From: an uncultured Eubacteriales bacterium
GTDB taxonomy: Bacteria > Bacillota > Clostridia > Oscillospirales > Oscillospiraceae
Length of the DNA: 7,953 bases
Direction of reading: 5' to 3'
Assembly (NCBI GenBank): GCA_900549885.1
Contig: URQA01000113.1
Coordinates: 1-7,953, forward strand
The position numbers were made by a program, and so were the translations under genes. Under the pieces are notes generated by a model. The model was not told where the DNA came from and made no database searches. It saw only the letters and a program-made list of their open reading frames with translations. This document shows, piece after piece, positions 1 to 6,860 of this stretch (the stretch's first letter is position 1; each line of letters begins with the position of its first letter).

Positions 1-28
1 CCCGCGCCTCCCGTCCGGGAGGCGCGGG
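1..28. repeat. Perfect 13-bp inverted repeat with 2-base centre
   Basis: Bases 1-13 (CCCGCGCCTCCCG) are exactly the reverse complement of bases 16-28, separated only by TC. The arms are almost entirely G and C. The repeat lies inside the vanS-like gene, where it encodes SRASRTGGA just before the G2 box, and the protein stays normal through it. It could continue beyond the window edge. It may simply reflect GC-rich Arg, Ala and Gly codons, or form a hairpin in the mRNA. Confidence 0.85.
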
Positions 29-1013
29 AGCTGTCCAGGCGGAAGAACTGCTCGAAGATACGTCCCAGCTTCTCCGGAGGGATGGTCCGCCCCTCGTTGG
101 AAAAGGCGAGGATGATCTCCCCCTCCTCACGCCGGGCGGAGATGTTCACCGCCGTATCGGGGAAGCTGTAATGAAATGCGTTGCGCAGCAGGTTGTCAAA
201 TACCCGGGAGAGCTTGTCCGGGTCGCAATCGTACTCCAACCGATCGGGCAGAGAGAGGGTACAGGTCAGCCCCTTTTCCGTGAATTGGGGCTCAAACTCG
301 CTGGCCACCTGCCGGAGCATCAGAGCCAGGTCCACTGGCTGCTTCTCCAGCTCCAGGTGGGTGAGGTTGAAGCGGGTGATGTCGAAAAACTCGTTGACCA
401 ACTCCTCCAGCCGTTCCGCCTTGTCCAGGGCGATGTTGGTGTACCGCGCGCGCAGCTCCAGGGAGATCTGAGGCTCGTCCCGGAGCAGGGTGAGGTAGCC
501 AATGACGCTGGTCAGGGGTGTTTTCAGATCGTGGGCTAGATAGACGATGAGATCATTTTTTCGCTGCTCCGCCTCCCTGGCCGCCCGGGCAGAGCGCAGG
601 GCCTGTTCCCGGGCCAGATTGAGTTGGGCGGCGGTGTCCTCCATCCCATCGGGCAGGGTAATGGGTTCCTCTGTGGGGGCGGCCAGCCGGGTAGCGGCTT
701 GGCTGAGAGCGTCCAGATGCCGGATGGGCCGGGCCAGGAAAAAATAGCTGATAACCGCCCAGCCGGCCAGCACGACGGCAGCGCCCACAAGAACGATATA
801 GTCCCGTACCCAGAGAAGAAACCAGTAAAGGGGATTGTTTGAAAACCAGGTAATGCTGGAGCAGATGAGGAATCCGAAAAAGGCTATGGCGATGACAATG
901 GCCACCCAGGCCAGCAGGGCCAGCAGATAAAGGCCCCACAAGCGCAGAGCTTTTGCCCGTACCTGGGGCTCAGTGGGAGCCTGGCGGGTGAAACGTTTTT
1001 TCCAGTCACTCAA
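1..1013 (-). CDS. VanS-like sensor histidine kinase, 3' end outside window
   Basis: Membrane histidine kinase that should autophosphorylate and pass phosphate to the VanR-like regulator encoded just upstream. 337 complete codons are visible and the frame is open to the left edge. Two hydrophobic segments (about residues 23-50 and 72-94) flank a short external loop of roughly 20 residues. A degenerate HAMP-like linker follows, then the phospho-acceptor motif YLAHDLKTPLTS with His161. The N box is FDNLLRNAFHYS (272-283). The G1 box is reduced to SNEG (305-308), which recalls the NTG of VanA-type VanS. The F box runs IFEQFFRLD (319-327), and the sequence ends at TGGAG, so the G2 box is cut off. 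The start is inferred as TTG at 1013, overlapping the regulator stop by 8 bases: no ATG occurs nearby in this frame, and the GTG in another frame gives no membrane segments. Family resemblance is from memory of VanS; ligand and targets are unknown. Confidence 0.9.
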   Translation of the reverse strand, partial: MSDWKKRFTRQAPTEPQVRAKALRLWGLYLLALLAWVAIVIAIAFFGFLICSSITWFSNNPLYWFLLWVRDYIVLVGAAVVLAGWAVISYFFLARPIRHLDALSQAATRLAAPTEEPITLPDGMEDTAAQLNLAREQALRSARAAREAEQRKNDLIVYLAHDLKTPLTSVIGYLTLLRDEPQISLELRARYTNIALDKAERLEELVNEFFDITRFNLTHLELEKQPVDLALMLRQVASEFEPQFTEKGLTCTLSLPDRLEYDCDPDKLSRVFDNLLRNAFHYSFPDTAVNISARREEGEIILAFSNEGRTIPPEKLGRIFEQFFRLDSSRASRTGGA

Positions 1014-1704
1014 TGGTATACCCCACCCCCCAGACAGTCTTGATGAACTTGGGTTTCCGGCTCGGCTCGTGCATCTTCTCCCGCAGGCGGGCGATATGAG
1101 TCATAACGGTGTTGTTGCCATCCATATACCGCTCACCCCACACCGCCTGGAATAGTTCCTCGCTGGACACCACGGCGCCGCGGTGCTGACACAGGTACCA
1201 TAGGATGGAAAACTCCAAGGGGGTCAGAGACAGCTCATCCCCGAATAGGATGCACTTGTGGTTGGTCTTGGAGATCTGGAGCCCCCGGAAGTCGTACTCC
1301 TGGACCTCCGCCGGGGCGGAGGCGGGCTGGTTGTACCGGGTGGAACGGCGCAGCTGGGTCTTGACCCGGGCCACCAGCTCCAGAGGGTTGAAGGGCTTGG
1401 TGATATAGTCGTCCGCCCCCAGGGTCAGGCCCATGATCTTGTCCATGTCCTCCACCCGGGCGGTGAGCATGATGATGGGGAACAGGTGGTGCTGCCGGAT
1501 CGTCTGGCACAGGGTGAAGCCGTCCATGTCGGGCAGCATCACGTCCAGGATGGCCAGGTCCAGGTCTTCCCGCTCCACGCAGGCCAAGGCGTCGGCGGCG
1601 TTATGAAATTTATGGACCGTGAAGCCCTCATTGGACAGATAGACTTCCACCAGGTCAGCAATGGCGGTTTCGTCATCTACGACGAGAATGCTGGCGCTTG
1701 CCAT
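1006..1704 (-). CDS. VanR-like OmpR-family response regulator
   Basis: DNA-binding response regulator of 232 residues, the normal length for the OmpR/PhoB class, acting in the cytoplasm. The receiver domain (about 1-120) has the acidic pair D10-D11, the phospho-acceptor Asp54 in LAILDVMLPDMDG, Thr81 in MLTAR and Lys103 in DDYITKPF. The winged-helix domain (about 135-232) contains LSLTPLEFSILWYLC and ends IKTVWGVGYTIE. From memory the match to VanR of glycopeptide-resistance clusters is close along the whole protein, including IADLVEVYL, VVSSEELF and the C-terminal end. It is therefore placed in that subgroup, but no van resistance gene is visible here. The ATG at 1704 follows a GGGAGGGAG ribosome site at 1711-1719. 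The 39-base gap from the PucR-type gene and the overlap with the downstream kinase gene suggest one transcript. Confidence 0.93.
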   Translation of the reverse strand: MASASILVVDDETAIADLVEVYLSNEGFTVHKFHNAADALACVEREDLDLAILDVMLPDMDGFTLCQTIRQHHLFPIIMLTARVEDMDKIMGLTLGADDYITKPFNPLELVARVKTQLRRSTRYNQPASAPAEVQEYDFRGLQISKTNHKCILFGDELSLTPLEFSILWYLCQHRGAVVSSEELFQAVWGERYMDGNNTVMTHIARLREKMHEPSRKPKFIKTVWGVGYTIE

Positions 1705-1743
1705 GGGAAACTCCCTCCCGTTGTTGAGGTGGCCGGGCGCGGG

Positions 1744-3045
1744 TCATGCGTCCGGCTCGGGCCGGTCCTGGCGCAGCTCAGGACGAACCAGGCTCTCCGG
1801 CTCGTCCCGGCTGAGCAGCAGCCGGTAGTCCAGAGCGTAAAAGGAAAACAGCAGGTGGCAGAACACGTCCGGGTCGCCAAGGTCCAATTGGGTCAGCTCA
1901 TTGATGCGGGCGATGCGGTAGTTCATGGTGTTGCGGTGAATATACAGCGCTGCGGCGGATTCCCCAATGGAGCGGTTGTGGGTCAGGTACACCCGCAGGG
2001 ATTCCAGCAGCTCTGTCTCATGGATGTAGTCATAGTCCCGTAGCAGAGCCACCGCCGAGTGACAGAATTGAAATAGGTCCTCCTGGGGGGCGGCCAGCTC
2101 CAAGGCGTGGTAGATGGCATAGTTGTCGTAGAAATGAACGGCCTTTTCCGGGTGGAGTCTACGGCCAAGCTCAGCGGCCTGCTGGGCCTGCCGGTTGAAG
2201 TCTGAGATGGTGTCCAGCCGCAGCAGGGGGCGGCTTACCCCGGCCACCAGCCCTTCCTGAGACAGAAGCCCCTCCAGAATTTGACAGAAGCCACGATCCA
2301 TCTGGAGGGATTCCTCCACCGGGCAGAGCATTTTCAGCTGATCCACATAGACGAAGGTTTTATAGAGGGGAAAAGCGGAGGCGAACAGGTCCAGCAGGCG
2401 GCGGAACCGGGTGTGATCAGGCTCCAGGTCCCGGTCCCGTCCCTGGATAGACACGATCTGCACCTTGCCCTGGGCCAGCAGGTCCCAGTGAAAGAAGTTA
2501 AGACGCGCCTGGATAAATTGCTGATCGGTAAGATGACCTTCCAGCAGATCATAGACAAAGTAGTCCAGCATGTTGTCGGGCAGGCTGGTTCGACCTTGGT
2601 CCTTTTGCAGCTCCAGGGCGATGAGGTTGCCTACAAAGTCGAAAAATTCGATGTCACTGTCCTCCGCGGCCCCGCAGTAGAGAGGGGAGTCTAGGTAGCC
2701 CAGAATATGGTCGCCCACGGCCAATGCCTTGCGCAGCATGGGAACGGCAGTACTGTCTGACGTGTCCAGCACCGGGCGGCAGGTGTCCAGAGAGCAGCGG
2801 TAGGCCTCATTGATCCCCCCGAAGGTGATGACGCCCAGGGGAATACCCCGGGTTTGAACAATCTCCAGCCAGCGGGGGTCATGGATGTCCGGCTCGTCGG
2901 TAATGGCGATGACCGAGTAGCTGCCGTTGGACAGAATCATGGGGTTGCCAAAGGTGGGGCGGGCCAGATCCAGCAGAGCCTGGAAGTCCCGCGTCCGCAT
3001 CAGCTCGTTGAGCAGACGTACCGAGGGAGCTTGTTTTTTGGACAT
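1744..3045 (-). CDS. PucR/CdaR-family transcriptional regulator
   Basis: A 433-residue regulator. The C-terminal helix-turn-helix (about 343-405) is typical of the PucR family: ESLRVYLTHNRSIGESAAAL, then YIHRNTMNYRIARI. The central part (about 165-330) fits the CdaR GGDEF-like domain, with VAGVSRPLLRLDTISDFNRQ and then a VHFYDNYAIYHALEL segment. The first 150 residues are presumably a sensing domain that I cannot assign. Members of the family control purine, amino-acid or sugar-acid use in other bacteria; the effector here is unknown. The start at 3045 is chosen because AAGGAGG lies 8 bases upstream. An earlier in-frame ATG at 3093, overlapping the preceding stop as ATGA, has no good ribosome site. 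The gene follows the sulfhydrylase gene after 44 bases, so it may act on that gene or be co-transcribed with it; this is inference. Confidence 0.9.
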   Translation of the reverse strand: MSKKQAPSVRLLNELMRTRDFQALLDLARPTFGNPMILSNGSYSVIAITDEPDIHDPRWLEIVQTRGIPLGVITFGGINEAYRCSLDTCRPVLDTSDSTAVPMLRKALAVGDHILGYLDSPLYCGAAEDSDIEFFDFVGNLIALELQKDQGRTSLPDNMLDYFVYDLLEGHLTDQQFIQARLNFFHWDLLAQGKVQIVSIQGRDRDLEPDHTRFRRLLDLFASAFPLYKTFVYVDQLKMLCPVEESLQMDRGFCQILEGLLSQEGLVAGVSRPLLRLDTISDFNRQAQQAAELGRRLHPEKAVHFYDNYAIYHALELAAPQEDLFQFCHSAVALLRDYDYIHETELLESLRVYLTHNRSIGESAAALYIHRNTMNYRIARINELTQLDLGDPDVFCHLLFSFYALDYRLLLSRDEPESLVRPELRQDRPEPDA

Positions 3046-3053
3046 GGGCGGGT

Positions 3054-3060
3054 CCTCCTT
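3054..3060 (-). promoter_or_regulatory. Ribosome binding site of the PucR-type gene
   Basis: AAGGAGG on the minus strand, 8 bases from the ATG at 3045. It decides this start over the upstream in-frame ATG at 3093, and over the much longer open frame that runs back into the sulfhydrylase gene. Confidence 0.85.
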
Positions 3061-3089
3061 CTTGGATGCGGCGAAGCCGTGGGAACAGG

Positions 3090-4364
3090 TCATACCCCGG
3101 CCAGGGCCCGGTCCACGTCGGAGATCAGGTCGCCGGGATCCTCCAGCCCAACGGAGAGCCGGATGAGGTCGGGGGACACCCCGGCGGCGGCCAACTCGGC
3201 GTCGTTCATCTGGCGGTGGGTGGCGCTGGCGGGGTGGAGCACACAGGTTTTGGCGTCGGCCACATGGGTGGCGATGGAGCACAGTTCCAGCCCGGCCATG
3301 AATTTCTCCGCGGCGGCCCGGCCGCCTTTTACACCGAAGGACACCACGCCGCTGGCGCCCCGAGGCAGGTACTTTTTGGCCAAATCATGGTATTTGTCCC
3401 CGGGCAGACCGGGATAACGCACCCAGGCGACTTTAGGATGGCTCTGGAGGTGCCGGGCCATGGCCAGTCCGTTTTCACAGTGCCGGGCCATGCGCAGGGG
3501 CAGAGTCTCCATCCCCATGCCCAGCAGCCAGGCGTTCATGGGGGCGGGGGTGGAGCCGAAATCCCGCATGAGCTGGGCGGTGGCCTTGGTGATATAGGCC
3601 CCCTCCAGGCCGAACTTTTTGGTGTAAGTGATGCCGTGATAGCTCTCATCCGGGGTGGTCAGGCCGGGGTACTTGTCGGCATGGGCCTCCCAGTCGAACT
3701 TGCCGGAGTCCACGATGGCGCCTCCTACGGCGGCGGCGTGGCCGTCCAGGTATTTGGTGGTGGAGTGGATGACGATGTCCGCCCCCCACTCGAAGGGCCG
3801 GCAGCCCCAGGGGGTGGCGAAGGTGTTGTCCACGATGAGGGGCACCCCGTGGGCGTGGGCGGCCTTGGCGAACTTTTCGATGTCCAGTACCGTGAGGGCG
3901 GGGTTGGCAATGGTCTCGCCGAACAGGGCCTTCGTGTTGGGGCGGAAAGCCGCGTCTAGCTCCGTCAGGGAGCAGTCCGGGTCCACAAAGGTGAAGTCGA
4001 TGCCCATGCGTTTCATGGTGACCGCGAACAGGTTATAGGTGCCGCCGTAGATCTCGGAAGAGGCTACCACATGGTCTCCGGCGGAGGCGATGTTGAAGAT
4101 GGAGAAGAAAGAGGCGGCCTGCCCGGAGGACAGCAGCATGGCCGCCGTGCCTCCTTCCAGGGCGCATAGCCGGGCGGCCACTGCGTCGCTGGTGGGGTTT
4201 TGCAGGCGGGTGTAGAAGTAACCTGACGCCTCCAGGTCGAACAGCTTTCCCATGTCCTCGCTGGTCTCATACCGGAAGGTGGTGGACTGGATGATGGGAA
4301 TGTTTCGGGGCTCCCCGTTTCCGGGGCGGTAGCCGGCATGGAGACATTTGGTATCAAAATTCAT
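3090..4364 (-). CDS. metY: O-acetylhomoserine sulfhydrylase (aminocarboxypropyltransferase)
   Basis: Cytoplasmic PLP enzyme of the Cys/Met metabolism family, expected to join O-acetyl-L-homoserine and sulfide into L-homocysteine plus acetate, the direct-sulfhydrylation route to methionine. It has 424 residues, the usual length of MetY and longer than cystathionine lyases or synthases (about 380-400). Visible landmarks are TKCLHAGY at the N-terminus, Y51 and R53 in YTRLQNPT (phosphate contact from the partner subunit), SSGQAA (79-84), Y106 in SEIYGGTY, D179 in LIVDNTFATP, the PLP lysine K204 in HSTTKYLDGH, and the C-terminal LIRLSVGLEDPGDLISD. The ATG at 4364 follows AAAGGA at 4375-4380. A strong promoter lies about 40-70 bases upstream, so this gene probably begins its own transcription unit. 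The 5' leader is about 30 bases, too short for a SAM riboswitch or T-box. The exact acyl donor (acetyl or succinyl) cannot be fixed by eye. Confidence 0.94.
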   Translation of the reverse strand: MNFDTKCLHAGYRPGNGEPRNIPIIQSTTFRYETSEDMGKLFDLEASGYFYTRLQNPTSDAVAARLCALEGGTAAMLLSSGQAASFFSIFNIASAGDHVVASSEIYGGTYNLFAVTMKRMGIDFTFVDPDCSLTELDAAFRPNTKALFGETIANPALTVLDIEKFAKAAHAHGVPLIVDNTFATPWGCRPFEWGADIVIHSTTKYLDGHAAAVGGAIVDSGKFDWEAHADKYPGLTTPDESYHGITYTKKFGLEGAYITKATAQLMRDFGSTPAPMNAWLLGMGMETLPLRMARHCENGLAMARHLQSHPKVAWVRYPGLPGDKYHDLAKKYLPRGASGVVSFGVKGGRAAAEKFMAGLELCSIATHVADAKTCVLHPASATHRQMNDAELAAAGVSPDLIRLSVGLEDPGDLISDVDRALAGV

Positions 4365-4401
4365 GGAAATCGCGTCCTTTCGGAAAATAAAAGTGGCCTA
4401 A

Positions 4402-4431
4402 ATTTTATCACACTAAAGTGCCGCGTGTCAA
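4402..4431 (-). promoter_or_regulatory. Sigma-A-type promoter of the sulfhydrylase gene
   Basis: On the minus strand a perfect -35 TTGACA (4431-4426) is followed by an 18-base spacer and a -10 TAAAAT (4407-4402, five of six consensus bases). The AT-rich stretch stands out from its GC-rich surroundings. Transcription would start near 4395 and read into the sulfhydrylase gene. The promoter lies just beyond the stop of the GerMN lipoprotein gene at 4440. Confidence 0.78.
4411..4420. promoter_or_regulatory. Possible operator palindrome between -35 and -10
   Basis: CACTTTAGTG: the arms CACT and AGTG are exact reverse complements around a TT centre. It lies inside the promoter spacer, where a bound repressor would block RNA polymerase. 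The arms are only four bases, so chance is a real alternative. No regulator family is indicated by the motif itself. Confidence 0.25.
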
Positions 4432-4439
4432 TGGCGCCG

Positions 4440-5363
4440 TCAGTCGTTGCCCACCAGGCCGAAGTCAGGCGCCAGCGGGGCGGACAGCTTGACCGCGCCG
4501 TAGCTAGACAGGGGAGCCCCTTCTACCTGGAACAGCACGGAGTCTACTGACTCCAAGTTGCCCAGGGTATTGACGATGGAATAGACCAGCAGGGTTTGGC
4601 GGTCTGCCTGAGAGGGCATATCGTCCAGCAGGCTCTGGGAGAAGTCCAGGATGCACACCCCGTCCTCCAGCGTGGCGGAGTACAGCTGGACGCTTTCCGG
4701 GATGACCCGGGTCAGGTCGCTGTCCTCCGGCCCACCAAGCAGGGCGCCGGCTACAACGTCCACCAGGGTATCCTGTTCCGTGAGCTGGAACGTACGGCTT
4801 TCAAAGCCCAGCCCGCGGCCGCCGGCCCGGGGAAAGTACAGCACTGCGGACACCTCCACCGGGGTTTCCTCCACGCCGGACAGCACTGCCTGGGAAGGGT
4901 CCAGCTCCTGGCGGTAACGGTAGCTGATGGTGCGGCCGCTGACGGTGATGCTCACCCGCTCCACCTCCTCCAGTTGGCAGAGGGTAAAGGTGAGACAGTA
5001 GTCGGCCAGCGTCAGGCCGATGCCCGTCAGACTGCCGTAGCTCTCCGACAGATCCACCCACAAAAGCCCGTCCTGGTCCAGCTGCCAGCCCAGCAGCCGG
5101 GTGCCCGCAGGAAAGGGGGAGCGCAGGCCACTGTCCAGGGGAGGGCCATCCAGCAGGGCGTCCAGCAGGTCCTCCACTGTCAGCTCACCGGAGTATGGCA
5201 CCGGGGAGATCGCTTCGTACCGGGAGTGATCCCAGTCGGACAGGTCATTGGCAAACCATAACATATGCTCTGCCTCTCCCTCCGGCGGAGAAGAACAGGC
5301 GGCCAGAACCAGGGCCAGCGCCAGCAAGGCAGGCGCGGTCCGCAGCAGATGCCTGCGTGTCAT
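4440..5363 (-). CDS. Lipoprotein with two GerMN domains
   Basis: A 307-residue predicted lipoprotein, probably anchored on the outer face of the cytoplasmic membrane. The N-terminus has Arg3-Arg4, a hydrophobic stretch (about 10-20) and the lipobox LAAC with Cys23. Two repeats fit the GerMN (sporulation/germination) fold. The first is about 60-146, with VEDLLDALLDGPP and LLWVDLSESY. The second is about 170-287, with LVDVVAGALLGGPEDSDL, then VCILDFSQSLLDDM and YSIVNTLGNLESVDSVLFQV. GerMN domains occur in spore germination protein GerM and in mycobacterial LpqB. The ATG at 5363 overlaps the kinase stop as ATGA and follows GGGAGGGAG, so translation is probably coupled. The open frame extends further upstream inside the kinase gene, but that part is low-complexity out-of-frame sequence and was excluded. 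A role as partner or modulator of the adjacent kinase is inference. Confidence 0.9.
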   Translation of the reverse strand: MTRRHLLRTAPALLALALVLAACSSPPEGEAEHMLWFANDLSDWDHSRYEAISPVPYSGELTVEDLLDALLDGPPLDSGLRSPFPAGTRLLGWQLDQDGLLWVDLSESYGSLTGIGLTLADYCLTFTLCQLEEVERVSITVSGRTISYRYRQELDPSQAVLSGVEETPVEVSAVLYFPRAGGRGLGFESRTFQLTEQDTLVDVVAGALLGGPEDSDLTRVIPESVQLYSATLEDGVCILDFSQSLLDDMPSQADRQTLLVYSIVNTLGNLESVDSVLFQVEGAPLSSYGAVKLSAPLAPDFGLVGND

Positions 5364-6829
5364 GTGCGCTCCCTCCCTTCCGAATAGGCGGGAAATTCCA
5401 CGGTAAAGCAGGTGCCGGGGCCGTCCTGCCTGCACCGGACAGAGATGGCGCCCCCGTGGACCTTGACGGTGTCGCTGACGATGGAAAGGCCCAGTCCGGC
5501 CCCGCCTGCGGCCCGGGAGCGGGCCTTGTCCACCCGGTAAAAGCGGTCGAAAATGCGGGGCATATCCTCTTCCGAGATGCCCACTCCGGTGTCCGCCACT
5601 TCCAGCACCACCTTGCCGTCCCGGTGAAACGCAGACACGGAGACCTGGCCTCCCGGGAGGTTGTATTTGATGGCGTTTTCCACCAGATTGAAGATGATCT
5701 GATACAGATCGTCCTCCGTACACAGCAGGGCGCAGGCAGGCTCCAGAGAGCACGTCAGCTCCAGCCCTACCGCGTCGGCCAGGGGGCGGAGCATATGGGC
5801 CACCTTCTCCACCACAGCGCCCAGCTCCACCGGCTCCCGCACCAGCTCAGGCTGGCTGTCCAGCCGGGTAAGGGTGAGTAGCTTTTCACTGATGCGGGTC
5901 AGCCGCTCCGCCTCCTCCCCGATATCGGCCACGAATTCCTTTACCGTGTCCATGTCCACGTTGTCCGTCTGGAGGATGGAATCCGTGAGCAGGCGGATGG
6001 AAGCCAGGGGAGTTTTCAGCTCATGGGAGGCGTCGGACACAAAGCGGCGGCGGGCCTCCTCTGTGGTTTGGAGCCGCCCGGTGAGCTGGTTGAACTCATC
6101 AGCCAGCTGAGCCAGCTCATCCTTGCTTTTTAGAGCGACCCGGTGGCTGTACTCGCCCTGGCGCACGGTGCGGATGGCTTTCAAAAGCTGGCTGATGCTG
6201 CGGGTGAGGGCCTTGGACAACACCATGGCCAGCAGCAGGGACAGGCAGGCAATCATGATGGAGATGTACCGCAGATTGGACTGGATGGATTGCAGCAGCT
6301 CCGCCTGGCCGGTGTCATATTCGTAGAGGTATACTGCCCCCAGGGTGATCCCCCGGTAGACCACAGGCACTGCCGAGCGGGAGCGGAAGGCCCCATCCCG
6401 GTACTCCGAGCGGAACACGTCCTCTCCCCGGAGGGCGGCCACCACCTCCCCCAGCAGAGCATGGCTGTATAATCGGTTGTCGATCTCCGAGGTGTCGTAC
6501 AGGATCAGGCCCGCCCCGTCAGTGACCAGGATGCGGGTGGCGGACAGCTCTTCCAAAAGGGACATGGCCTGCTCCACCCCCTCGGCAGTGAGAGACTCGG
6601 ATACACCCAAGGCGGTGGCGATGGCCAGAGCCTGGCTTTTGAGGGAGCTCTCCTTGGAGCGGAACACCATATTCTGTGCCATGAGCAGGGGATAGGTGTT
6701 CAGCAGCAGCAGCACCAGGGCGATGAGCAGCAGGTAGGTCACGGCGTACTTGAACTGGATACCGCGGAAAAAGGGCACCCGCCCGCTGTCCATCGTCTGG
6801 GCGGAATGTTCTGTCTGGGGCTTGTCCAT
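5360..6829 (-). CDS. Two-component sensor histidine kinase with HAMP domain
   Basis: Membrane histidine kinase of 489 residues, presumably the partner of the response regulator encoded 31 bases upstream. TM1 is at about 28-50, an extracellular sensing region at 51-186, and TM2 at about 187-206. A HAMP linker (about 207-258) is followed by the phospho-acceptor motif SDASHELKTPLASI with His269. The ATP-binding domain has N box NLVENAIKYN (381-390), G1 DTGVGI (413-418), F box IFDRFYRVD (426-434) and G2 AGLGLSI (444-450). All catalytic boxes are intact. No PAS domain is evident, unlike WalK. The ATG at 6829 has AGGAGG at 6838-6843, 8 bases away. The sensing domain has no motif I recognise, so the signal is unknown. 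The gene end overlaps the GerMN lipoprotein start. Confidence 0.94.
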   Translation of the reverse strand: MDKPQTEHSAQTMDSGRVPFFRGIQFKYAVTYLLLIALVLLLLNTYPLLMAQNMVFRSKESSLKSQALAIATALGVSESLTAEGVEQAMSLLEELSATRILVTDGAGLILYDTSEIDNRLYSHALLGEVVAALRGEDVFRSEYRDGAFRSRSAVPVVYRGITLGAVYLYEYDTGQAELLQSIQSNLRYISIMIACLSLLLAMVLSKALTRSISQLLKAIRTVRQGEYSHRVALKSKDELAQLADEFNQLTGRLQTTEEARRRFVSDASHELKTPLASIRLLTDSILQTDNVDMDTVKEFVADIGEEAERLTRISEKLLTLTRLDSQPELVREPVELGAVVEKVAHMLRPLADAVGLELTCSLEPACALLCTEDDLYQIIFNLVENAIKYNLPGGQVSVSAFHRDGKVVLEVADTGVGISEEDMPRIFDRFYRVDKARSRAAGGAGLGLSIVSDTVKVHGGAISVRCRQDGPGTCFTVEFPAYSEGRERT

Positions 6830-6860
6830 ACCGGCTCCCTCCTTTCTGCGCGGCGCGCCT

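Noticed and set aside
1..28. Palindrome at the edge as an assembly or snap-back artefact
   Set aside because: The encoded residues fit the kinase family straight through the repeat (RLDSSRASRTGGAG), so the sequence appears genuine.
1258..2043. Plus-strand open frame (261 codons) across the VanR-like and PucR-type genes
   Set aside because: It spans two real genes on the opposite strand plus their gap, with a low-complexity product; typical antisense shadow.
3069..3079. Small hairpin CGGC-GAA-GCCG after the sulfhydrylase gene as a terminator
   Set aside because: Only a 4-bp stem and no following T tract on the minus strand.
3046..3282. N-terminal extension of the PucR-type protein
   Set aside because: The extra part is Arg/Pro/Gly-rich out-of-frame sequence of the sulfhydrylase gene; the ATG at 3045 has an ideal AAGGAGG. 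The ATG at 3093 lacks one.
3066..3959. Long plus-strand open frame (297 codons) antisense to the sulfhydrylase gene
   Set aside because: It mirrors a well-conserved enzyme gene in GC-rich DNA, where antisense stops are rare. The translation is Gly/Val/His-rich without any recognisable domain or good ribosome site.
4365..4439. SAM riboswitch or T-box leader in front of the methionine enzyme gene
   Set aside because: The predicted transcript leader is only about 30 bases, with no stem-loops; too short for either element.
5364..5753. N-terminal extension of the GerMN lipoprotein
   Set aside because: It would bury the signal peptide and lipobox inside the protein and is an out-of-frame reading of the kinase ATP-binding domain.
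5195..5881. Plus-strand open frame (228 codons) antisense to the kinase and lipoprotein genes
   Set aside because: Covers the catalytic region of an intact kinase on the other strand; Pro/Ala/Arg-rich with no family features.
6852..6859. GGCGCGCC palindrome between the OmpR-type regulator and kinase genes
   Set aside because: An 8-base GC palindrome is expected by chance in DNA of this composition and has no arms beyond it or T tract.
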